NCBI GenBank assembly: GCA_947258435.1
Contig: CAMYID010000023.1
Span: forward strand, 1 to 64,000
Length of the DNA: 64,000 nt
Source of the DNA: an uncultured Alphaproteobacteria bacterium
Lineage (GTDB): Bacteria > Pseudomonadota > Alphaproteobacteria > UBA11222
Direction of reading: 5' to 3'
Shown: piece by piece, positions 8,544-16,177 of the stretch
How positions within the stretch are numbered: position 1 is the stretch's first letter
How the letters are laid out: each line of letters begins with the position of its first letter
Translations under genes and position numbers: made by a program
The notes under the pieces: model-generated
What the model was told of the DNA's origin: nothing
Databases searched by the model: none
Seen by the model: the letters and a program-made list of their open reading frames with translations, nothing else

Positions 8544-8966
8544 GTGGGCTCCCATGACGACTATGGAAAGCGTGTGCTGCGTGCGGCAGCCGGGAACAAT
8601 TGCGATGTTTACGGACCATCGGTCGAAATAAATTTGGGAGCAGGAAATCCAGCCAGAATTGATGGAACTGTGGGTGACACCATAGCTGTAGAGATAGAAT
8701 CTCGTACTTCTAAGCAAATCCGGGGTGCGGTACTGGACCTTCTTTGTCATTCTTACCCGAAGAAATTGTTAGTCCTGTTGCCGGTTCACATGAGTAATCC
8801 TCAAGTTGCTGCAGACCAATGCAATTTCCTCTTTGGGAAGTTCTTGGACCGCGATGATTACCGCGTGATTGTGCTAGACGGGCATGGGCAACAAGAAGCG
8901 CTTGAAGCTGACACGGTCAGGCTGCAAGTCGCAATAGAATCGCTTCTTACCCGTAGACCGGACTAA
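8544..8966 (+). CDS. PD-(D/E)XK-like restriction-endonuclease-type protein
   Basis: GTG directly abuts the stop of the preceding ORF; core ARIDGTVGDTIAVEIESRTSKQIRGAVLDLLCHSYPKKLLVLLP. Confidence 0.6.
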   Translation: MGSHDDYGKRVLRAAAGNNCDVYGPSVEINLGAGNPARIDGTVGDTIAVEIESRTSKQIRGAVLDLLCHSYPKKLLVLLPVHMSNPQVAADQCNFLFGKFLDRDDYRVIVLDGHGQQEALEADTVRLQVAIESLLTRRPD

Positions 8967-9799
8967 TGGAGCAGACGACTCCGGAAACTGTCTTTCGCGT
9001 TTTTGATGAACTCGAGTATGCAAACGACTTCGTCCAGAGAGGAATCATTCGGCTTGGCAGGCTAGACACGTACAAGAGGATCGAAGACGCAGTCAGAAAA
9101 GACTCTTCGGAAGGCAACATCGCTAAGACCGACGATTTGGTGTGGAATACGGTGGTCGATGTTCACCGAGACTCCTACCTATTAAAGGAAGAATACCGTC
9201 AGGACTTTCTGCGATCTGTCGGGGAAGTCAGAGAAGAGACGGATGATTCCATTGCGAAGTTAAAGAACAAACTTCGGAGACTGCAAAAGGACCGGGCAAG
9301 GGTCGAGGAAACTCTCGCCAAATTTGAAACAGATATTTTGCTCAGGAAGACTTCCGCCGATCCCAAGCTAATGCGATCGAACCTCAATAGCGAGAGGGAT
9401 CGGGTCGGTCAGGAGCTAGAAGCCACCAAAGCGGAAATCGAGTGGAAGGAAGCACAGAAAAGCTGGGTAAATTGGCTGGGTAGGTTTAATTCCGAGATTG
9501 AACAGAAGAACACTCTCACGGATGAGGAGAAGAAAGAGTACTTAGCCCAGATTGTCGAAGAGATCCGGGTCTATTTTGATGAAGAAGCTAATCGCCACAA
9601 TCTTGAGATAGAATTTAAAGTGCCAATCGTCGGAGATGAGATCATCTACAAAGACCCGAAACGAAAGGCAAAGGGATGGACGATCCAGAGAGGTGAAACC
9701 GTCCTTCCCGTTCAAGAACTGGAGCTTTCTAACCGGGGAAGACCTCGGCTAAAAAAGCAGGAAACGGATGGAAAGAAAAAACCATCCGTTCGGAATTAA
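8966..9799 (+). CDS. Apparent chimeric ORF: N-terminal ~50 aa of an unrelated island protein joined to a serine-recombinase coiled-coil/C-terminal region
   Basis: VFRVFDELEYANDFVQRGIIRLGRLDTYKRIEDAVRKDSSEG followed by recombinase-like TDDLVWNTVVDVHRDSYLLKEEY...coiled coil...YLAQIVEEIRVYFDEE. Confidence 0.6.
   Translation: MEQTTPETVFRVFDELEYANDFVQRGIIRLGRLDTYKRIEDAVRKDSSEGNIAKTDDLVWNTVVDVHRDSYLLKEEYRQDFLRSVGEVREETDDSIAKLKNKLRRLQKDRARVEETLAKFETDILLRKTSADPKLMRSNLNSERDRVGQELEATKAEIEWKEAQKSWVNWLGRFNSEIEQKNTLTDEEKKEYLAQIVEEIRVYFDEEANRHNLEIEFKVPIVGDEIIYKDPKRKAKGWTIQRGETVLPVQELELSNRGRPRLKKQETDGKKKPSVRN
9763..9790. repeat. Hairpin AACGGATGG-AAAGAAAAAA-CCATCCGTT at the right end of the island
   Basis: Same stem as 4784-4809, inside the 3' end of the 8966-9799 ORF. 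Confidence 0.85.
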
Positions 9800-9817
9800 T
9801 CGGTCACTGTGGAATAA
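9800..9817 (+). repeat. Right copy of the 18-bp direct repeat, residual glmS 3' end (SVTVE-stop)
   Basis: TCGGTCACTGTGGAATAA, immediately after the recombinase-like ORF stop. Confidence 0.8.
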
Positions 9818-9822
9818 CTTTA

Positions 9823-9987
9823 GGCTCCGGTCCCATAAAAGGGATTCCGGATATGGTGTGTTTGTGATTCAAGGTGCCCGAAGGGAGATCAATGATGAGC
9901 GAACACTGTTTTCGGCTGACAGCAGAGCAGTTTGCGCGGCTGTCTATCTCGTCGCCACGAAATGCTACTGGTTATGAGTCCGGAGCC
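9823..9987. mobile_element. MITE copy 1 (internally deleted IS5-like element)
   Basis: Terminal inverted repeats GGCTCCGGTCCCATAA / TTATGAGTCCGGAGCC; interior carries a transposase N-terminus MMSEHCFRLTAEQFARLS. Confidence 0.75.
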
Positions 9988-10520
9988 TCGTCGGTTGAGC
10001 GACGCACGCCCGTCAACAAGGCGTCTTCCAGGGTTTCACCATGGAGAACCGAGACATCTCCGGTCGTTTCGAGGATTGCGGCCCGAACCTGATCCAATGC
10101 CAAGACATTCGCTTCCCGAAGCTTTGCAATCAGGTCGTTTTTCGCCACTCGGGTTTTGCGAAGAGCTCCTTCATCAAAGACACCATTCCGCATAAGTATT
10201 ATTGGCTCGTTTTGAACAAGTTTCTCGAAGCCATCGGAGGTTTTTCGAAGCCGCGCCACAAACCATTGGACCGCAAACAGCGCCATCATGGCAACCAGCG
10301 CTTGTGCGAATTCAGTCCAGCTCGTCGCTTGTCCTGAGCCTGCCAGCAGTGAACCCATCGCAACGGTCATGACGAAATCAAAGTTTGTCATCTTGGAGAA
10401 GGACCGAAGTCCAACGATGCGCACGAGCAAGACAATCCAGACCATTCCCACGGCACTGAGTATCAGCCCTCGAAGAACGAGATCGAGCGTTGAATTATCA
10501 GTAAAGATAGGACCCTCCAT
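9972..10520 (-). CDS. DUF421 (YetF-like) membrane protein; C-terminus ends inside MITE copy 1
   Basis: VRIVGLRSFSKMTNFDFVMTVAMGSLLAGS motif; last codons EAPDS* lie in the MITE terminal repeat; start taken at MEGPIF. Confidence 0.8.
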   Translation of the reverse strand: MEGPIFTDNSTLDLVLRGLILSAVGMVWIVLLVRIVGLRSFSKMTNFDFVMTVAMGSLLAGSGQATSWTEFAQALVAMMALFAVQWFVARLRKTSDGFEKLVQNEPIILMRNGVFDEGALRKTRVAKNDLIAKLREANVLALDQVRAAILETTGDVSVLHGETLEDALLTGVRRSTDEAPDS

Positions 10521-10595
10521 CCGTTGAGCCCGAATCCCGCCCCGCTTGACGTGTTTGCACGGTGCTCGCTGCAACTATGCCGAGCCTAACACATT

Positions 10596-10766
10596 GCTCT
10601 GGACTGCGACCCTATAAAGAGGATTTCCATTTTGTTGCGAGTGTGATTCAAGGTGTCCGAAGGGAGATCAATGATAAGCGAACACAATTTTTGGCTGACA
10701 GCAGAGCAGTTCGCGCGGCTGTCTATCTCGTCGGTACGAAATACTACTGGTTATGAATCCGGAGCC
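10596..10766. mobile_element. MITE copy 2, same deletion structure as copy 1
   Basis: Interior highly similar to 9823-9987 (MISEHNFWLTAEQFARLSISS...TTGYESGA) with right end ATCCGGAGCC; left end more diverged. Confidence 0.7.
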
Positions 10767-11719
10767 TAAGCCGCCAGCAAGTTACCGAGTAAGGGGCGCA
10801 CTTCTTTTGCAAACCATTCAAGCTGGGCTTCGCGGTCTTCCAGTGGCCCTGTGCAGTCGAGCACGAAATGCCGCACCCCCGCGGCGTGGAAATCGGCAAA
10901 GCGCTGCGCCACATCGGCGGGTGTGCCAAGCGCGCAGTAGCGCTCCGCCGCCTTGCGGAAATCCATCGCATAACGGCGGGTCAGATGTGCCGCGGCATGA
11001 TCGAGCGCCGTTTCATGATCCTTGTCGATGCGCATGAAGACGAGATGGCTTGTCCCGAACTGCGTGACCTCCCGATTGGCTTCTTCGGCGGCCTGTGAAA
11101 TTTTCGCCAGCCCGTCCGCATACATTTCCGGCGTGACCACATAGGAAATCCAGCCATCGCAATAGCGGCCACAGCGGCGTAGTGCGGGGGCGGATCGCCC
11201 GCCGGTCCAGATGCGCGGCCCGCCCGGGGTTACCGGCCTGGGCAGCATCTGCACCCCTTCAAAGGGGTAGAACTTGCTGTCGCTGTTGCTGACCGTCTCA
11301 CCGCTCCACAAAGTCTTGCAGGTCTTGATGCCTTCGGTCAGCCGCGCGCCGCGTTCCTTAACAGGCACGCCACAGGCTTCATATTCCTTGGGGAATTCAC
11401 CCCCTACCCCGACGCCGAAGATGAACCGACCCTCGGTCAGGTGATCGAGCGTCGCGATCTGTTTGGCAACCGGTGTCGCATGCCGCAGGGGCAGCAGATA
11501 GACCGAAGTGCCGAATGTCAGCCGGCTGCTCAAGGCGGCAGCCTGTGCAATCTGCAAAAGCGGGTCCAGAATCGGCACTGCAAAGGCGACGTGATCGCCA
11601 ACCCACAGGGAATCATATTCAAGCGCATCCGCCATCGCCACTGTTTCGCGGCAGATCTGCGGCGTTGCCATACCGGTGATAAAGCCGTAACTCACCTGCC
11701 TGTCGAGTGGCAAATTCAT
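10766..11719 (-). CDS. LLM class flavin-dependent (F420/FMN) oxidoreductase
   Basis: YGFITGMATPQICRETVAMADALEYDSLWVGDHV...LTFGTSVYLLPLRHATPVAKQIATLDHLTEGRFIFGVGVGGE. Confidence 0.88.
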   Translation of the reverse strand: MNLPLDRQVSYGFITGMATPQICRETVAMADALEYDSLWVGDHVAFAVPILDPLLQIAQAAALSSRLTFGTSVYLLPLRHATPVAKQIATLDHLTEGRFIFGVGVGGEFPKEYEACGVPVKERGARLTEGIKTCKTLWSGETVSNSDSKFYPFEGVQMLPRPVTPGGPRIWTGGRSAPALRRCGRYCDGWISYVVTPEMYADGLAKISQAAEEANREVTQFGTSHLVFMRIDKDHETALDHAAAHLTRRYAMDFRKAAERYCALGTPADVAQRFADFHAAGVRHFVLDCTGPLEDREAQLEWFAKEVRPLLGNLLAA

Positions 11720-11828
11720 GATGTTTCCCCGCTATTTAATTAGCTATTTTCATTTTTATATTGAAGGTCGTGGGCCGCAATCAATTGCGGCCCACAATGA
11801 TGTTTATCTGGCCGAACAGAGCGCCAGA

Positions 11829-12926
11829 TCAGGCGGCCTTGATCCAGCCCTGTGCGACTGCTGCTTCCTCGCGCAGTACTTCTGCGCCGCCCAGCAATTG
11901 CCGGTCGACATTGACGCGCTTATACCAGTAATGCAGCCCCATCAGATCTGTGAAGCCCATACCGCCATGCACCTCGGTCGCGGTGCGCGCAACAAAGCGA
12001 CCGGCTTCCGAAATACCCGCCTTGGCAAGCAATGTCGAAACGTGCGCTTCCTCTGGCACTTCGTCAAAAGCATGCGCCGCATACCAGACAAGCGAGCGGT
12101 AGGGATCGAGTTCGGTGACCATTTCCGCGCACATATGCTTGACGGCCTGATAGGAACCGATCACACGATCGAACTGCTTGCGTTCAAGCGCGTATTCGAC
12201 CGCCTTCTCGATCATGACATCAGCCGCTCCAAGCAGATCGGCGGCAAGCGCAAGACGCCCGGCCATGATGGTCTGGGTGATGGCGTCGCCCGCCCCACCT
12301 TCACCGCCCAGAAGATCGGCCTCGACATTGTCAAGCGTCACCTCGCAGGTCATGCGCGTATAGTCAATTGTGGTGAGCGGTTCGACACTGACACCCGCAG
12401 CGTCGCGCGGGACGATCACCATATTATCCTTGCCGGCCGCCAGGATATACAGATCGGCAGGTCCGCCATCGATGACGAACAGCGCATCGCCCGAAGCCTT
12501 GCCGCCCGAAACGGTAATACCCTTGCCTTCGCGGATATTGATATTTTCGGTCACGCCGACACCGACCTTGCAGTCGCCAGCAGCGATCTGCGGCAGCCAC
12601 TCTTCCTTCTGCTCATCGGTGCCACCGCTCAGCAGCGCAACCGGCGCCATGATGGCGGTGCCGGTATAAGGCACAGGCGCACAGGTCCGACCCAGCGCTT
12701 CCTGGATGATCATGGCGTCGAGCATCTTGAACTCGGCCCCGCCATATTCTTCGGGAATGATCACGCCAGGAGCCGCCAGATCGACAAGTCCCTGCCAGAT
12801 TTCCTCGCTAAAGCCGGTTTTTTCGGCCGCCAGCTCACGAATCCGTTCAAGTGGCAGCAGATCGCCTGTAAAGCGGCGAACGGAATCTTCCAAAAGCCGC
12901 TGATCTTCAGATAATCCGAATTCCAT
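11829..12926 (-). CDS. Acyl-CoA dehydrogenase family protein
   Basis: MEFGLSEDQRLLEDSVRRF N-terminus; IQEALGRTCAPVPY; QAVKHMCAEM; EVHGGMGFT. Confidence 0.88.
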   Translation of the reverse strand: MEFGLSEDQRLLEDSVRRFTGDLLPLERIRELAAEKTGFSEEIWQGLVDLAAPGVIIPEEYGGAEFKMLDAMIIQEALGRTCAPVPYTGTAIMAPVALLSGGTDEQKEEWLPQIAAGDCKVGVGVTENINIREGKGITVSGGKASGDALFVIDGGPADLYILAAGKDNMVIVPRDAAGVSVEPLTTIDYTRMTCEVTLDNVEADLLGGEGGAGDAITQTIMAGRLALAADLLGAADVMIEKAVEYALERKQFDRVIGSYQAVKHMCAEMVTELDPYRSLVWYAAHAFDEVPEEAHVSTLLAKAGISEAGRFVARTATEVHGGMGFTDLMGLHYWYKRVNVDRQLLGGAEVLREEAAVAQGWIKAA

Positions 12927-14125
12927 TATTTGCCCTCCGCCACTTTCGGTTCGCGCGGCATGCCGAGCCCGCGTTCGCTGATGATATTTTTCTGAATCTG
13001 CGACGTGCCGCCGCCGATGATTAGCCCCAGATCGAACATGTTGCGCCATTGCCAGGAACCATGGCTGCGCAGATGTTTGCTGCCCGAGTAAAGGCTGCCG
13101 ATCTCACCCAGCGCATCAAGCGCGATATCCGACAGCTCCCGGCTGAGCGTGGTGCCGAAATATTTGACAATCAGCCGCGATACGCCCGGATCCTCATTCT
13201 TGAGGGTGCAGGTCAGAAGCCGCATGGAATGATATTTCAGCGCATGCACCTTTGCCTGGGCCGCGACAAGCCGGTCCCGGTAATGCGGATTGTCCATCAA
13301 CCGCTTGCCGTCCATCGTCTCGCTTTCAAGAATGCGCACAATGCTTTCGACCCGGCCCATCGCCTGCGACGGGTCGCCCAGCATGCCGCGTTCATGCTTC
13401 AGCGTGGTATTGGCAACTTTCCAGCCTTCGCCACGCTCACCCACCACATTCTCCACGGGTACGCGCACATCGGTCAGGAAGGTCTCGTTGAATTCGGCCG
13501 CCCCCGTCATGGTAACAAGCGGCCGCACCTCGATCCCCGGCGTCTGCATATCCATCAGGATGTAGGAAATACCTTCATGCTTGGGGGCATCGGGTTCGGT
13601 GCGAACAAGAATAAAGCACCAATCCGCAAAATGCGCCGAGCTTGTCCAGATCTTCTGTCCGTTGATGACGAAATTGCCGTCCTCGACATAGGCATTGGTG
13701 CGCAGCGACGCCAGATCGCTGCCCGAACCGGGTTCGGAATAGCCCTGACACCAGTAGATTTCCCCGGTAATCGTCGGCTCGATGAATTTCTTCTTCTGCT
13801 CTTCCGTACCGCGCTCAAGCAAGGTCGGTACGAGCATAGCGATGCCCTGCCCGCTCAGACCAGAATTCACATTCGCTCTTGTGAATTCTTCCTGAATGAT
13901 CACCGTCTTCAGAATATCCGGCTCGGCACCATAGCCGCCATATTCCCGGGGGATCGTGCGGCAGGTATAGCCGTTTTCGATCAGCAGGCGCTGCCACTCC
14001 TGTTCGCGCTGGCCGGGATGCTGCATCCCCATGCCGGGCGCCGGGGCCTTTTCCTTGTTTTTTTCAATGAATGTGCGGACTTCCGACCGGAAGTCTTCAT
14101 ATTCCGGGCCATAACTCAGATCCAT
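12926..14125 (-). CDS. Acyl-CoA dehydrogenase family protein
   Basis: MDLSYGPEYEDFRSEVRTF start at 14125; CQGYSEPGSGSDLASLRT; abuts the downstream ACAD gene. Confidence 0.9.
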   Translation of the reverse strand: MDLSYGPEYEDFRSEVRTFIEKNKEKAPAPGMGMQHPGQREQEWQRLLIENGYTCRTIPREYGGYGAEPDILKTVIIQEEFTRANVNSGLSGQGIAMLVPTLLERGTEEQKKKFIEPTITGEIYWCQGYSEPGSGSDLASLRTNAYVEDGNFVINGQKIWTSSAHFADWCFILVRTEPDAPKHEGISYILMDMQTPGIEVRPLVTMTGAAEFNETFLTDVRVPVENVVGERGEGWKVANTTLKHERGMLGDPSQAMGRVESIVRILESETMDGKRLMDNPHYRDRLVAAQAKVHALKYHSMRLLTCTLKNEDPGVSRLIVKYFGTTLSRELSDIALDALGEIGSLYSGSKHLRSHGSWQWRNMFDLGLIIGGGTSQIQKNIISERGLGMPREPKVAEGK

Positions 14126-14333
14126 CGGACCTTCCTCCCTGTTGCAAATCTTGATCAGAGTTTTAGCACAGCGGAGGGGCCAACAATCAACCGCATTTAT
14201 GCCAATTCCGCATAGCATGACGAAGAGCATTCGCTTCCTTGTGCAAATGCTGCTATAATTCGTGATCATAGATATTGATAGCGTACCTTCCGGCCCGAAG
14301 TGCGGCCGGCAATTAATGGGAGGAATTCAGGCG

Positions 14334-16061
14334 ATGCACGATCTGGTTATTCGTGGCGGCACAATCATCGACGGATCCGGCGGCGACCGCTATATCGGTG
14401 ATGTAGCCATTGATGACGGCACAATCACGGCCGTCGGCACGGTGTCGGGCAAGGGCAAAAAAGAAATTGACGCAGCCGGCCTGCTTGTCACGCCGGGCTT
14501 TGTGGACGTGCATACCCATTATGACGCGCAGGTATCCTGGGACAAGATGGTCTCCCCCTCCTGCTGGCACGGTGTGACCACCGTCGTGATGGGTAATTGC
14601 AGCGTGGGATTCGCGCCGGCCAAACCGGAAATGCGCGAACAGATGATCGAACTGATGGAAGGCGTGGAAGATATTCCCGGTGCAGCACTTACCGAAGGGC
14701 TCGACTGGGCATGGGAAACCTTCCCCGAATATCTCGACGCTATCGACCGCATTCCCCATGCGATCGATATCGGTGCCCAGTTGCCCCACGCCGCACTGCG
14801 CGTTTATGTGATGGGCGAGCGGGCCATCAAGCGCGAAGCCGCAACTGATGAGGAGATCGCGGAAATGGGCAGGATTGCCCGCGAAGCGATGGAAGCCGGC
14901 GCGGTGGGGATGTCCTCCTCGCGCACGATCCTGCACAAATCCATCAAGGGCGAGATCATCGCCTCCTATGGCGCGGACAAAAAGGAACTTGTCGGCATTG
15001 CCAAGGAAATGGGCAAAGGCGGCAAGGGCGTGTTCGAGATGATTTCCGATCTGCGCGATGTGGATGAGGAATTCTCGATCTTCCGCGAAATGGTTGCCGA
15101 AAGCGGCCTGCCCATGTCGATTTCAATGGCCGAAAGCGACAGCAAGCCCGATGGCTGGCGTGAACTGCACGCGAAAATGGAAGAAGCGGCAAAAGAAGGG
15201 CTGACCCTGCGCGGCCAGGTTGCCCCGCGCCCCATCGGCATTCTGATGGGACTGCAGGCAACATTCCACCCGTTCAGCAGTAATCCCAGCTATCGTGAGA
15301 TTGCTGACCTCCCCCATGATGAGAAAGTCGCCGCGATGCGTGACCCCGCAAGGCGGGCGAAAATCATCGCGGAAGAGCCTGAGAATCCCAGCATGGCCGC
15401 TGCGTTCCTTGGCGCATTGCATCGGGTGTTCCAGCTTGGCGATCCGCCCGAATATGAACCGCTGCCCGAAGACAGCCTGCATGGCCGCGCCGAACGGGCA
15501 GGCGTCGATCCCAAAGAGCTGTGCTATGACGCGCTGCTCGAAAAGGATGGCAAGGAACTGCTCTATGTTCCGTTCGCGAACTATGCATTCGGCAATCTGG
15601 ACACGGTGCGCGAAATGTTGCTGAGCGAACATACCGCACCGGGCCTTGGCGATGGCGGTGCGCATTGCGGCGCAATCTGCGATGCAAGCTTCCCGACCTA
15701 TCTGCTGACCCACTGGGCGCGGGACCGGAAGCGGGGCGAGCAGTTGCCGCTCGAATTCCTGGTCAAACGGCAGACCCGCGACACAGCTGTCTTGGCCGGT
15801 TTCCTTGATCGCGGTGTAATTCAGCCTGGCATGAAGGCGGACATCAATGTCATCGATTTCGATCAGCTGTCGATCCGGCCGCCTGAAATCATCTATGACC
15901 TGCCGACCGGCGCGCGCCGTCTGATCCAGAAAGCGGAAGGCTATCGCTATACGATCAAGGCGGGCAAAGTCACCTTTGAGGATGGCGACTCCACCGGTGA
16001 ATTCCCCGGTCATCTGGTGCGCGGGCAGCAACCGGCACCGGTCGCTCAAGCCGCCGAATAG
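14334..16061 (+). CDS. N-acyl-D-amino-acid deacylase / amidohydrolase family protein
   Basis: MHDLVIRGGTIIDGSGGDRYIGDVAIDDGTI; GFVDVHTHYDAQ; LGDGGAHCGAICDASFPTYLLTHW. Confidence 0.88.
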   Translation: MHDLVIRGGTIIDGSGGDRYIGDVAIDDGTITAVGTVSGKGKKEIDAAGLLVTPGFVDVHTHYDAQVSWDKMVSPSCWHGVTTVVMGNCSVGFAPAKPEMREQMIELMEGVEDIPGAALTEGLDWAWETFPEYLDAIDRIPHAIDIGAQLPHAALRVYVMGERAIKREAATDEEIAEMGRIAREAMEAGAVGMSSSRTILHKSIKGEIIASYGADKKELVGIAKEMGKGGKGVFEMISDLRDVDEEFSIFREMVAESGLPMSISMAESDSKPDGWRELHAKMEEAAKEGLTLRGQVAPRPIGILMGLQATFHPFSSNPSYREIADLPHDEKVAAMRDPARRAKIIAEEPENPSMAAAFLGALHRVFQLGDPPEYEPLPEDSLHGRAERAGVDPKELCYDALLEKDGKELLYVPFANYAFGNLDTVREMLLSEHTAPGLGDGGAHCGAICDASFPTYLLTHWARDRKRGEQLPLEFLVKRQTRDTAVLAGFLDRGVIQPGMKADINVIDFDQLSIRPPEIIYDLPTGARRLIQKAEGYRYTIKAGKVTFEDGDSTGEFPGHLVRGQQPAPVAQAAE

Positions 16062-16091
16062 CAGAACAAGCCTCTACACAGACAAACCCGA

Positions 16092-16121
16092 ACCGGGGGC
16101 AATTCCGCCCCCGGTTTTTTT
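16092..16121 (+). terminator. Rho-independent terminator
   Basis: ACCGGGGGC-AATTCC-GCCCCCGGT followed by a T run. Confidence 0.9.
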
Positions 16122-16177
16122 ATGCGCTGCGGTTCCCGCACGCAACGGGCGGGGCGCGCAGTCACATTGATATCTAG

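Noticed and set aside
4779-9822. Tn7-type insertion downstream of glmS
   Set aside because: No tnsABCDE-like genes and no Tn7-like ends seen; the recombinase fragments are of serine-recombinase type
9874-10092. 72-aa ORF spanning MITE copy 1 into the DUF421 antisense region
   Set aside because: Only a transposase N-terminal remnant followed by antisense sequence; not a functional gene
11718-12914. 398-aa plus-strand ORF antisense to an acyl-CoA dehydrogenase
   Set aside because: Low-complexity His/Arg-rich translation typical of the reverse frame of a GC-rich gene; the minus strand encodes a clear enzyme
13049-14215. 388-aa ORF antisense to an acyl-CoA dehydrogenase
   Set aside because: Shadow ORF; no RBS or recognisable domain
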